Origin: Nitrobium sp046350935
GTDB taxonomy: Bacteria; Nitrospirota; Thermodesulfovibrionia; Thermodesulfovibrionales; Dissulfurispiraceae
Assembly: GCA_046350935.1 (NCBI GenBank)
Contig: JAXLZK010000002.1
Location: 62,001 to 126,000, forward strand
Direction: 5' to 3'
Length of the DNA stretch: 64,000 nt
The notes under the pieces were generated by a model that saw only the letters and a program-made list of their open reading frames with translations, was not told the DNA's origin and did no database searches. Below, in pieces: positions 42,816 through 51,587 of this stretch; within the stretch, counting starts at the first letter, position 1; each line of letters begins with the position of its first letter. The position numbers were made by a program, and so were the translations under genes.

Positions 42816-43405
42816 GCGGCAAGGACATTATCAAAGTAGCGCTCAACCTCGTTGTTGTATACCTGATCGGCGGACTCATCCTTGCGGCTGTCTACGCCAA
42901 GACCTCTCCCATTATGTACCGGAACGCCGAAAACGCGAAGCAGCAGGCGCTGAAGGCATTGATGCCCGACGCGGACGCCATCACGAAAATCGGCGATTGG
43001 AAGATCCATGAGAAGCATGCCGAGTACTACGTCGCCAAGAAGGGCGGAGCCCCCATCGGCTACATAGTCCAGTCCTTCGGCAAGGGGTATTCCAGCTATA
43101 TCAACACACTGGTGGCGGTGGACAAGGACTTCAAGGTGCAGAAAATCAATATCCTGAGCCATGCGGAGACCCCCGGCCTGGGCGACGAGATCGAGGCGGA
43201 TTCCTTTAAGGGCCAGTTCAAGGGAAAGGATCTCGACCACCTGAAAGTCCTGAAGACCGACACCACGGAGTACGTTCAGGCCATATCGGGGGCCACCATC
43301 TCGAGCCGCGCAGTGACCGAGGACGCGGTGAAGAACGGGGTCGGCGAGCTTATCAAGGTAATAAAAGAAGGAGGTGCGGGCAGTGGCGCAGGCAAGCACA
43401 GTTAG
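42812..43405 (+). CDS. rnfG: Rnf complex subunit G
   Basis: Periplasm-facing subunit with covalent FMN. 197 residues: TM helix at about 10-30, then an FMN-binding domain with the flavinylation motif SGATISS near residue 160. HAETPGLGDEIE is the family marker. Start overlaps the rnfD stop. Confidence 0.96.
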   Translation: MSGKDIIKVALNLVVVYLIGGLILAAVYAKTSPIMYRNAENAKQQALKALMPDADAITKIGDWKIHEKHAEYYVAKKGGAPIGYIVQSFGKGYSSYINTLVAVDKDFKVQKINILSHAETPGLGDEIEADSFKGQFKGKDLDHLKVLKTDTTEYVQAISGATISSRAVTEDAVKNGVGELIKVIKEGGAGSGAGKHS

Positions 43406-44009
43406 TTACTGGGAGCTCATCAAGAACGGACTCATCAAGGACAACACCATCTTCAAGCTCGCCCTCAGCCTCTGCCCCTCCATCGCGGTGACGAACAGCC
43501 TGAAGAACGGGGTCCTCATGGGCGTTGCGGTCCTCTTCGTCCAGACCATGGTGAACATCACCATCTCCCTCATGAGGAGCGTGATCCATCCGAAGGTCAG
43601 ACTGCCCATCTTCATGCTGGTCATTTCGGGGTGGGTCACCATCACCGATATGTCCATGGCGGCCGCATTTCCCGACGTGTACCGGCAGATGGGGCTCTAC
43701 ATCCAGCTTATCGTCGCTTTCGCCTCCATTCTCGCCCGGGCGGAGATGTTCGCGAGCAAGAACCGGTTTACCCCCTCGATGTTCGACGGCATCGGGATGG
43801 GGCTCGGGTTCCTCTTCGCCCTGACGGTCATCAGCTTCTTCAGGGAGCTGGTGGGGAAGGGGTCGCTCTGGGGGGTGCCCATTGTCGCTGCGAAGCCGCT
43901 CCTGATCCTGATCCTGCCTGCGGGAGGGTTCTTCGCGGTGGGGATCCTGATGGCGCTTTTCAACTGGATCGACGCCCGGTACCTGAAGAGCAGGACGGCG
44001 GGCCACTAA
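43383..44009 (+). CDS. rnfE: Rnf complex subunit E
   Basis: Polytopic subunit, 208 residues, 5-6 TM helices; NPALGLCPSLAVTN-like marker present as LSLCPSIAVTNSLKNG, and WVTITDMSM. GTG start at 43383 is set by AGGAGG 8 bases upstream; it lies 23 bases inside rnfG. The paired RnfA/RnfE subunits share a [2Fe-2S] in the membrane, with single cysteines in the repeated half-helices. Confidence 0.94.
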   Translation: MAQASTVSYWELIKNGLIKDNTIFKLALSLCPSIAVTNSLKNGVLMGVAVLFVQTMVNITISLMRSVIHPKVRLPIFMLVISGWVTITDMSMAAAFPDVYRQMGLYIQLIVAFASILARAEMFASKNRFTPSMFDGIGMGLGFLFALTVISFFRELVGKGSLWGVPIVAAKPLLILILPAGGFFAVGILMALFNWIDARYLKSRTAGH

Positions 44010-44021
44010 AGGGGGAGAACG

Positions 44022-44615
44022 ATGGAAAACGAATTCCTGAAGCTTTTTCAGCTTGTCGTATCGGCGTCTCTGATAAATAACTTTGTTTTCACGAGGTTCC
44101 TCGGCCTCTGCATCTTCTTCGGCGTCTCGAAGAAGATGGAGACGGCGGTGGGGATGAGCGTCACCTTCACCGCGGTCATGATGATCAGCGCGGCCCTGAG
44201 CTGGTTCATCTTCAACTACGTGATGGTCCCCCTCGATATCACTTTCCTGAAGATCATCGTCTTCATCGGAGTGATCGCGGGCCTGGTGCAGGCGTCGGAT
44301 ACCATCATGCGGAAGGTGGCGCCGGGGCTCTACTATAAGCTCGGCATCTATCTCGCCCTCATCTCCACGAACTGCATCATCCTGGCCGTGCCGTTGATCA
44401 ACGCGGGAGAGCACTACAGCTTTATCGAGAGCCTCGCTTTCGGACTGGGCTCCGGGATCGGCTTCGCCCTTGCTCTCGTCATCATGGCGAGCATCCGCGA
44501 GAAGGTCGAGATGGCCGACGTGCCCGCCCCTTTCAAAGGGCTGCCCATGGCCTTTGTCGTCACCGGGCTGATCGCGCTCGCGTTTACCGGCTTTTCCGGG
44601 TTGATCACCCTGTAA
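44022..44615 (+). CDS. rnfA: Rnf complex subunit A
   Basis: Polytopic subunit, 197 residues, six TM helices. NNFVFTRFLGLCIFFGVSKK near the N-terminus and NCIILAVPLINAG are conserved; the cysteines of these two motifs are those used for the intramembrane cluster shared with RnfE. GGGGGAG precedes the ATG by 7 bases. Confidence 0.96.
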   Translation: MENEFLKLFQLVVSASLINNFVFTRFLGLCIFFGVSKKMETAVGMSVTFTAVMMISAALSWFIFNYVMVPLDITFLKIIVFIGVIAGLVQASDTIMRKVAPGLYYKLGIYLALISTNCIILAVPLINAGEHYSFIESLAFGLGSGIGFALALVIMASIREKVEMADVPAPFKGLPMAFVVTGLIALAFTGFSGLITL

Positions 44616-44642
44616 AGGGCGGCGGTCGCGCTCGATGCGGCG

Positions 44643-44672
44643 TTGTCTGCCCGGCGCCGCTTTCGCTACAAT
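44643..44672 (+). promoter_or_regulatory. Possible internal promoter before rnfB
   Basis: TTGTCT (44643-44648), 18-base spacer, TACAAT (44667-44672), in the 108-base gap between rnfA and rnfB. Confidence 0.45.
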
Positions 44673-44723
44673 AGGGAGAAGCTCTCCGCAGTGGCAGTGA
44701 GCGGGTAACGGAGGAAAAACAGT

Positions 44724-45890
44724 ATGCATGAGATCATAAAGCTGATAACCGAGGTGCTGGGGATGCTCCCCCTTGGCGATATGTCCCACTTTCTCCTCCC
44801 CAAAGTGGGGGTGGGAGGCGGGGTCGAGGCGAAGGAGCATGTGGATATCGTTCCCCTGATCAAATTCACCCTTATCTTCCTGGCGGGGATCGGTACGGTG
44901 TTCGGGCTGGGGCTCGCTTTCGCCGCGAAGAAGTTTGCCGTCAGGATCGACCCGCGGGTTGAGCAGGTGAAGGACTGCCTTGCCCATGCCCATTGCGGCG
45001 CGTGCGGATACGCCGGATGCGAGCAGTATGCCGAGGCGGTGGTGAACAACCCGGATGTCCCCCCCACTCTCTGCATCCCCGCCGGCTCGAAAGGGGCGGA
45101 GGCGGTCGCCCTGATCACCGGCAAGACGGCGGTGGCCATGGAGCCCATCTTTTCGAGGGTCATGTGCCAGGGAGGGTGGAGCAAAGCGGCCAAACGGTTC
45201 CGGTACGAGGGGGTGCAGGACTGCAGGGCGGCCGTCCTTGCGGGCGGCGGCGACAAGTCCTGCATTTACGGCTGCCTCGGGTACGGCACCTGCGCGCGGG
45301 CCTGTCCCTTTGACGCCCTCCATATGGGCGCGGACCACCTCCCGGTGGTGGACGTGGCGAAGTGCACCGGGTGCCGCAAATGCGAAACCGCCTGTCCGAA
45401 AAAGGTTATCGAGGTGCTCCCCGCGTCCAAGGCGGTTGTGGTCGCCTGCCATTCGAGGGACAAGGGCGGCGAGGTCAGGAAGAACTGCCAGGTGGGATGC
45501 ATCGCGTGCGGCAAGTGCGTCAAGGTCTGTCCCTTCGATGCGCCGAAGATCGAAAACAACCTTTCGAGAATCGACCTGGAGAAGTGCAGGGTCTGCGGAC
45601 TGTGCGTGGGGGCCTGCCCCACCAAAGCCATCGTCGACTTCATCCCGGCCCGGCCGAAGGCGATAGTGACCGACAAATGTATCGGGTGCCAGATCTGCAT
45701 GAAGGTCTGCCCGGTGAACGCCGCGGCGGGAGAGGCGAAGAAGAAGCACTCCGTCGACCCGGAAAAGTGCATCGGGTGCGGCATCTGTACGGCGAAATGC
45801 CCGGTGCAGGCGATCGAGGGCACCTTCAATACCGCCGAAGTCCTGGCGGCTGCGGCAAAGAAGAAGAAGTCCGCCACTGCCGCTGCATAG
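44724..45890 (+). CDS. rnfB: Rnf complex subunit B, long form with many [4Fe-4S] motifs
   Basis: Ferredoxin-side subunit. 388 residues against about 190-280 in most bacteria. N-terminal TM at about 45-65; the RnfB cluster HCGACGYAGCEQY; then a CIYGCLGYGTCARACP region; then CTGCRKCETACP, CIACGKCVKVCP, CRVCGLCVGACP, CIGCQICMKVCP and CIGCGICTAKCP. That is at least six ferredoxin-type motifs beyond the first. The Ala/Lys-rich tail ends in KKKKSATAAA. GGAGG lies before the ATG. Confidence 0.95.
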   Translation: MHEIIKLITEVLGMLPLGDMSHFLLPKVGVGGGVEAKEHVDIVPLIKFTLIFLAGIGTVFGLGLAFAAKKFAVRIDPRVEQVKDCLAHAHCGACGYAGCEQYAEAVVNNPDVPPTLCIPAGSKGAEAVALITGKTAVAMEPIFSRVMCQGGWSKAAKRFRYEGVQDCRAAVLAGGGDKSCIYGCLGYGTCARACPFDALHMGADHLPVVDVAKCTGCRKCETACPKKVIEVLPASKAVVVACHSRDKGGEVRKNCQVGCIACGKCVKVCPFDAPKIENNLSRIDLEKCRVCGLCVGACPTKAIVDFIPARPKAIVTDKCIGCQICMKVCPVNAAAGEAKKKHSVDPEKCIGCGICTAKCPVQAIEGTFNTAEVLAAAAKKKKSATAAA

Positions 45891-46011
45891 CGCTTCCGGT
45901 ACTGAGCTGGAGAGCCGCTGAAGAGGCATCCCACGGAAAAAAGAGCCGAAAAGACGCAGCGTACGACGGAGCCTTGACTTTTTCCCGCTTTTTGGGTAGT
46001 AATATACCTGC

Positions 46012-47553
46012 ATGAAGAAGAACGGGGCAATAGGCTGGGTAGTATCCATCATAATTCTGGCTTTTCTTTCCGGTACTTCCGTCCTCGCCGAGACTGCCGG
46101 AGAGGGTCTCTCCGAACCGGGCAGACATCCTGAGAAGAACGCGAAAGAGGGAGCGCAGAGGCTCCCTTTTCCGACGCTCTCCCTGCAGGCGCCTTCCGTC
46201 CATATCCCTCTTCCGGGCAGTGATCTTCCCCCCGAAAAGGGGAAGGAGACTCCTGTTCAGGGAGCTGCTTCCGGGCAGCCCGGCAAGGAGGGCCTGAACG
46301 GCCCGGGTGACAAACAGGAGCCTGCCGCCGCAGCGTCCGTCGCTGTGGACCATGCAGGGGGAGAGGCGCTGCCGGCCGGCAATTCCCCCATCGATGCCGC
46401 ATCCTACAAATCCAACGAAACCGCGCTGAAGGCGATTGAGAGGAGCGTAACCCTCTTCAAGGAGACGATCAAGGGAAGGTTCGAGGTCTGGCTCGAACGG
46501 TCGGCGCGGTATATCGAGATCATGAAGGAGATCCTGCGGGAGCAGAAGCTCCCCGAGGACCTCGTGTTCCTCCCCATCGTGGAGAGCGGGTTCAACCTCC
46601 AGGCCTACTCCCCGGCCCGGGCCGTAGGGCCCTGGCAGTTCATCTCGGCCACGGCGAAGAGATACGGTCTGGTCATCGACTGGTGGCGGGATGAGCGGAA
46701 GGACCCGGTGAAGTCTACCCAGGCCGCCGCGCAGTACCTCAAGGACCTGTACAAGATGTTCGGCTCCTGGAACCTCGCCCTCGCTGCGTACAATGCCGGA
46801 GAGGGAAAGATTTCCCGGGCCCTCAAGAAGAGCGACGTCAACGACTACTGGTCACTCCTGAACACGAAGCAGATACGGGAGGAGACGAAGGAATACGTGC
46901 CGCGCTATATCGCCGCCACCATGATCGCCACCACCCCTGCTGAGTACGGCTTCGACAACCTCGACTACCACGAGCCCCTGGAGTATGAAGAGATCACCCT
47001 CACTTCTCCCATGGATATCGAGGTCATTGCACAGTGCGCGGAGAGCTCGGTGAAGGAGATCAGGGAGCTGAATCCCGAGCTGCGGAGGTGGAGCACCCCC
47101 CCCAATGTCCCCCGGTACACCATACGGCTACCGCAGGGGAGCAAGGAGCTCTTTCAGCGGAACATGGCGGATGTCCCCCAGGACAAACTCTTTACCGTGG
47201 GAACCTATACAGCGAAAAAGGGCGATACTCTCAGGAAAATCGTCCGGAAGACGGGCGTTCCGATGCAGGCCATCCTCGCGATGAATTCCCTGAGCGGTCT
47301 CGAGGAGATCAAGGCGGGGTATACGATAAAAGTGCCCCCGAAGGAGAAGTTCTCTCCCGACCTCGACGATACCTATAAGGTGAAAAAGGTCTCTTTCAGA
47401 AAGGTGTCGGAAAAGTCCGAAAAGAAGATAGCGGGGAAAAAGGCCTCGGGCAAAAAGGGCAAGCGGGACAAGAAGGGTACTGCGAAGGGCTCGAATAAGT
47501 CCCGTTCCTCGGCATCCAAATCGAAGAGCAAGATCAAGACGAAAAAAGCCTGA
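46012..47553 (+). CDS. Membrane-bound lytic transglycosylase with LysM (MltD-like)
   Basis: 513 residues: signal peptide (about 1-27), a low-complexity Pro/Gly/Ala linker (30-125), SLT domain (about 165-310; catalytic Glu in PIVESGFN; PWQFISATAKRYGL; AAYNAGEGKI), then a second repeat-like region (ITLTSPMDIEVIAQ) and a LysM (TVGTYTAKKGDTLRKIVRKTG) near 395-445. The tail of about 60 residues is Lys/Ser-rich (KSRSSASKSKSKIKTKK) and may bind wall or nucleic acid polymers. TTGACT at 45974 and a TAATAT-like -10 end 6 bases before the ATG, so it is probably leaderless. Confidence 0.93.
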   Translation: MKKNGAIGWVVSIIILAFLSGTSVLAETAGEGLSEPGRHPEKNAKEGAQRLPFPTLSLQAPSVHIPLPGSDLPPEKGKETPVQGAASGQPGKEGLNGPGDKQEPAAAASVAVDHAGGEALPAGNSPIDAASYKSNETALKAIERSVTLFKETIKGRFEVWLERSARYIEIMKEILREQKLPEDLVFLPIVESGFNLQAYSPARAVGPWQFISATAKRYGLVIDWWRDERKDPVKSTQAAAQYLKDLYKMFGSWNLALAAYNAGEGKISRALKKSDVNDYWSLLNTKQIREETKEYVPRYIAATMIATTPAEYGFDNLDYHEPLEYEEITLTSPMDIEVIAQCAESSVKEIRELNPELRRWSTPPNVPRYTIRLPQGSKELFQRNMADVPQDKLFTVGTYTAKKGDTLRKIVRKTGVPMQAILAMNSLSGLEEIKAGYTIKVPPKEKFSPDLDDTYKVKKVSFRKVSEKSEKKIAGKKASGKKGKRDKKGTAKGSNKSRSSASKSKSKIKTKKA

Positions 47554-47620
47554 TACCCGCCCCTGCCCCCTTCACCCCATTGCGGAATCCGCCACCCCGG
47601 TGAAAGCCGTGGGCCAGTTG

Positions 47621-47670
47621 CTTTTTTTCTCTCTGTTTCTCTCTGTTTCCCTCTGCTTTTCCCGCTGTGC
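47621..47670 (-). repeat. Pyrimidine decamer repeat (site D)
   Basis: 10-base units CTTTTTTTCT, CTCTGTTTCT, CTCTGTTTCC, CTCTGCTTTT, CCCGCTGTGC: the complement of the purine motif at the other sites. Flanked by AGTTGC (47616-47621) and GCAACT (47681-47686), which could close a stem. Confidence 0.75.
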
Positions 47671-47693
47671 GTTTTTCCGCGCAACTTCCTGAT

Positions 47694-47724
47694 TTGGTCA
47701 GCGAATCCTCCCAGGTATTATAAT
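47694..47724 (+). promoter_or_regulatory. Promoter of the GGDEF/EAL gene
   Basis: TTGGTC (47694-47699), then TATTAT at 47716-47721 overlapping TATAAT at 47719-47724. Leader of about 35 bases. Confidence 0.5.
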
Positions 47725-47764
47725 GGTAATAGTAAGCGCGATGGCGTAAGCGAGGGGTGGCAGA

Positions 47765-50700
47765 ATGAAAAAGCTCCAAATAGCGGGTTTTCTCTTCGGA
47801 ATACTATTTTTTCTCCTGATAGCTGCTCTCTCCTATCTGGGAGCGAAGAGCCTCCTTGAAGTCCCTGCAAAGAGGATCCGGGTTACAACCCGTATCAGCA
47901 TTCTGGAAAGGATACGGGACGGGATGAACGATGCGGTTCTTTCGCAACGCGGGTACGCCATCACGGGAGACGAGGGCTACCTGGAGTCGTTCTATAAGGC
48001 ACTCCGGCAGATACGGGAAAAACTCGGTGAAATCAGGCGCGCAGGCTTCGAAAACAGGACCCGGCAGGCGAAGCTGGATCGGCTCGAAGGACTTGTCGGC
48101 AGGAGGGTCGAACTCCTTGCAGCACTGCTTGATTTCCAGAAAATCGGGGTGAGCGATACCCAGCAGGAAGGTTTCTATCTCTCCCAGGGCGAAGCGCTGG
48201 GCCATGAAATCAGAAAGGCAATCGATGAACTGGTAAAAGAGGATGACGCCCTCTTCCGGAAGTTGGAGGGAGAATCCTCTTCGGCCCTGGTCAAGCTGAT
48301 CGCCACCCTGCTCCTGGGGGCTTTCCTGAGCAGCTCCTCTTTTGCGCTGGCTTTCTATTTCTATCGCTCCCGCAGCAGGAAGGAGGCGGAGAGCGGGAAG
48401 CTCCTGCAGGCGATCATCGACAACAGCCCGGCTGCGATCTACCTCAAAGACAGGGACCTGCGGTTCGTCCTGGCAAACAAGCAATGCGAGCTCCTCTTCG
48501 GCCTGCCGAGAGAGAAACTGCTGGGCAAAACCGCCCATGACTTTCTCCCCGAAGAGTCGGCCGGCGCGACCGCCGCGCATGATCGGACGGTGCTGCAGCA
48601 AGGAGCGTCCCTCATCGGAGAGGAGCGGATCCTCTCCAGGGGGGAGGTGCGCACCTACCTCTCCCATACCTTCCCGCTGCGGGACCCGTCGTCCGGCTCT
48701 CCCGACAGGGTCGCGTGTATTCTGACGGATATTACCGAGCGCAAACGGATGGAGCAGGCGCTGCGCGAAAGCGAGGAGCGGTTCCGCCTTCTTGCCGATA
48801 CCATGCCGAACCTGACGTGGTCTGCGCGGCCCGACGGCGAAGTGGAGTACTGGAACAAGTACGGGCTGGAGTATACGGGTCTCGCGGAGCCGGGGAGAGG
48901 AAAAGGATGGAATTTTGCCGCCCTCCACCCCGAGGACCGGCAGGCAGCGGAGGAGGCATGGGAAAAGGCGGTCGCAACAGGCGCGCCGTATGAGCGGGAG
49001 TTCAGGCTGCGGCGCTTTGACGGTATATACCGCTGGCACTTCAGCCGGGGGCTGCCGGTGCGGAACAGCGAGGGGAGGATCATCAAGTGGTATGGTACGG
49101 CCACCGATATCCATGACTTGAGAGAGGAGTCGCAGCAGAAGCTGCGCGAAAGCGAGGAGCGGTTCCGGCTGGTTGCCGAGGCGACCGGGACAATGGTGTA
49201 CGATTTCGAGGCGGGAGGCGGCGAAATGTCCGTTACACGGGGGCTCGATGAGCTGCTCGGGTACCGGCAGGAAGAGATGCCGCTCACCCGCGCCTGGTGG
49301 CTGGACCGGATACACCCCGACGATATCCGGCTTTGCAGGGAGCAGTTCAGGAGCTCCGCAACGGAGGGGCGGAGCTTCAGTCTTGAATACCGGGTGCGCC
49401 ACAAGGAGGGGCACTATATCACCGTCCAGGATACCGGGAAAGCGGTTAAGGACATCGAGGGACGGGTGGTGCGGATCGTGGGAGGCGTTGTCGATATTAC
49501 GGAAAGAAAGAAGATGGAAGCCACCATACGGCATCAGGCGCACCATGATCTTCTCACCGGTCTGCCCAACAGGGCACTGTTCCTTGACCACCTCAGCTTT
49601 GCCTTGTCCCAGTCACGCCGTTATAAGACACAATCGGCGGTGCTGTTCCTGGACCTTGACCGCTTCAAGACCATCAACGACACCCTGGGGCATACGACCG
49701 GCGATACGCTGCTGCAGGAGGTCGCCCGCAGGGTGAAGCAGTCTGTCCGCGAGACCGATACGGTGGCCCGGATCGGGGGGGACGAATTTCTCATCCTTCT
49801 GCCGCAGGTCTCCTCGTTGAGCGACATCTCCGGGATTGCGGACAAGATTATGGCGGTCTTCGAAAAACCGTTCTCCCTTACGGAGTATTCCTTCTATATG
49901 ACGACCAGCATCGGCATCAGCGTTTCCCCTGACGATGGAGAGGAGGCGGAGACCCTCATCAGGAATGCTGATGTCGCCATGTACCACGCAAAGGAGCAGG
50001 GGAGAAACAGCTATCAGTTCTTCAACCAGGCATTGAATATACAGACCCTGGAGCGGATACTTCTCGAAAACGATCTGCGCCAAACTCTCCGGCAGGGCGA
50101 ACTGGAGCTCTTCTATCAACCCCAGTTCGAGATCGCGACCGGCAGGATCGTCTGCACCGAGGCATTGATCCGCTGGAGGCACCCAGAGCTGGGCCTGCTC
50201 GCCCCGATGCAGTTCCTGCCGCTGGCCGAAGAGACGGGATTTATTCTCTCCATCGACGAGTGGGTGCTCAGGACCGCCTGTGCGCAGAACAAGGCGTGGC
50301 AGGATGCGGAGTATCCTCCGACCTGCGTTACCGTGAATCTTTCCGCCCGGCAGTTCAGGCAGGCCTACCTTGAGGAGATGGTCTCGCGGGTCCTGAGAGA
50401 GACGGGGCTGCAGCCGGAATGGCTGGTGCTTGAGGTCACCGAAACGATCGCCATGGGGGATATTGAGCAGACCCTTTCCAATTTGAAGAAACTGAGCGCT
50501 CTGGGCATCCATTTTTCCATCGACGACTTCGGTACGGGCTACTCCTCGCTGAGCTACCTCAAGAGGCTGCCGCTCCGGAAACTCAAGATAGACAAGTCAT
50601 TCATCAAAGACATCACCGAAGACGCGGACGATCAGGCCATCGTTAAAGCGATCATTTCCCTGGCGCACAGTATGGACCTGCGCGTTGTGGCGGAGGGGGT

Positions 50701-50833
50701 CGAGACCGGGGAGCAACTGGCATTCCTGCGCTCCGGGGGCTGCGATGAGGTGCAGGGGTACCTCGGAAGTTTTCCCCTCACCCGGGAGGAATACGAACAT
50801 CTTCTCCGGAGCGACGGACATCTTCCCCCCTGA
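47765..50833 (+). CDS. CHASE3-PAS-GGDEF-EAL membrane signalling protein
   Basis: 1022 residues. TM at about 8-28, CHASE3-like extracytoplasmic helical domain (40-175, ERIRDGMNDAVLSQRGYAITG), second TM (178-200), three PAS/PAC domains (210-325, 335-455, 470-595), GGDEF (600-765, motif GGDEF intact near 672) and EAL (775-1020, EALIRW near 797 and DDFGTGYSSLSYLKR intact). Both catalytic motifs are complete, so it may both make and degrade cyclic-di-GMP, with PAS input deciding. Predicted in the inner membrane. Confidence 0.95.
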   Translation: MKKLQIAGFLFGILFFLLIAALSYLGAKSLLEVPAKRIRVTTRISILERIRDGMNDAVLSQRGYAITGDEGYLESFYKALRQIREKLGEIRRAGFENRTRQAKLDRLEGLVGRRVELLAALLDFQKIGVSDTQQEGFYLSQGEALGHEIRKAIDELVKEDDALFRKLEGESSSALVKLIATLLLGAFLSSSSFALAFYFYRSRSRKEAESGKLLQAIIDNSPAAIYLKDRDLRFVLANKQCELLFGLPREKLLGKTAHDFLPEESAGATAAHDRTVLQQGASLIGEERILSRGEVRTYLSHTFPLRDPSSGSPDRVACILTDITERKRMEQALRESEERFRLLADTMPNLTWSARPDGEVEYWNKYGLEYTGLAEPGRGKGWNFAALHPEDRQAAEEAWEKAVATGAPYEREFRLRRFDGIYRWHFSRGLPVRNSEGRIIKWYGTATDIHDLREESQQKLRESEERFRLVAEATGTMVYDFEAGGGEMSVTRGLDELLGYRQEEMPLTRAWWLDRIHPDDIRLCREQFRSSATEGRSFSLEYRVRHKEGHYITVQDTGKAVKDIEGRVVRIVGGVVDITERKKMEATIRHQAHHDLLTGLPNRALFLDHLSFALSQSRRYKTQSAVLFLDLDRFKTINDTLGHTTGDTLLQEVARRVKQSVRETDTVARIGGDEFLILLPQVSSLSDISGIADKIMAVFEKPFSLTEYSFYMTTSIGISVSPDDGEEAETLIRNADVAMYHAKEQGRNSYQFFNQALNIQTLERILLENDLRQTLRQGELELFYQPQFEIATGRIVCTEALIRWRHPELGLLAPMQFLPLAEETGFILSIDEWVLRTACAQNKAWQDAEYPPTCVTVNLSARQFRQAYLEEMVSRVLRETGLQPEWLVLEVTETIAMGDIEQTLSNLKKLSALGIHFSIDDFGTGYSSLSYLKRLPLRKLKIDKSFIKDITEDADDQAIVKAIISLAHSMDLRVVAEGVETGEQLAFLRSGGCDEVQGYLGSFPLTREEYEHLLRSDGHLPP

Positions 50834-50926
50834 GAGTGCTTCGTTCTTTCGATGCGTTTGCCCTGCCCGAAGAGCTCCGCTCTATTTACTTTTCCCCGCT
50901 TTTCCTGTATTCTTTTTATTTGCACC

Positions 50927-51580
50927 ATGATCGACCTGCATACCCATACCATATTCAGTGACGGAGAGCTGATCCCCGCGGAGCTGGTCCGGAGGGCCGC
51001 TGCGGCGGGGTACCGGGCCATCGCGCTGACCGACCATATGGACCAGTCCAATATCGACCTGATCATTCCGCGGATTGTCAAGGCGGTGGAGGCGATGAGG
51101 GGCCATGTGCCCGTTACGGTGCTCCCGGGCGCGGAGATCACCCATGTGCCGCCCGGGCTGATCGCGGACATGGTGAAGGAAGCGCGCCGTCTCGGGGCGA
51201 AAATCGTGGTGGTGCACGGAGAGACGGTGGTGGAGCCGGTGGCGGAAGGGACGAACAGGGCGGCAATCGAAGCAGGGGCCGACATTCTCGCCCATCCCGG
51301 GCTGATCTCTCCCGAGGACCTGCGCCTCGCTAGGGAAAAGGGGATCACCCTCGAAATAACCGCCCGCAAAGGCCATAGCCTTTCGAACGGATACGTGGCG
51401 AAACAGGCAGCCGCCCTCGGGATCCCCCTGACCCTCAATACGGATTCCCACTCCCCCTCGGACCTGATCACCAAGGACTTCGCCCGGAGGGTGCTCTTGT
51501 CCGCCGGGCTTGAGGAGGGGGCCGTGCAGGCCGCTTTCCGCACTGCCGAAGAACTGGTCGAAAAAGCACTCAGGAGGTAA
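50927..51580 (+). CDS. PHP-domain metal-dependent hydrolase (phosphoesterase-like)
   Basis: 217 residues. PHP motifs: HTHTIFSDGE at the start, LTDHMDQSN, a conserved His in PGAEITH, VVVHGETV, ILAHPGLI and LNTDSHSPSD. Related to histidinol-phosphate phosphatase/YcdX-type enzymes; the substrate is unknown. The start at 50927 puts the metal motif at residue 4, as in the family. The AT-rich pyrimidine run upstream (TTTACT-17-TATTCT) could be a promoter leaving almost no leader. Next gene begins 7 bases downstream. Confidence 0.87.
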   Translation: MIDLHTHTIFSDGELIPAELVRRAAAAGYRAIALTDHMDQSNIDLIIPRIVKAVEAMRGHVPVTVLPGAEITHVPPGLIADMVKEARRLGAKIVVVHGETVVEPVAEGTNRAAIEAGADILAHPGLISPEDLRLAREKGITLEITARKGHSLSNGYVAKQAAALGIPLTLNTDSHSPSDLITKDFARRVLLSAGLEEGAVQAAFRTAEELVEKALRR

Positions 51581-51587
51581 GAGAAAA

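Noticed and set aside
43353..46052. 899-residue open frame antisense to rnfE, rnfA and rnfB
   Set aside because: It mirrors the codon structure of well-identified rnf genes on the other strand, is His/Asp/Arg-rich without any domain, and has no ribosome site. High-GC shadow frame.
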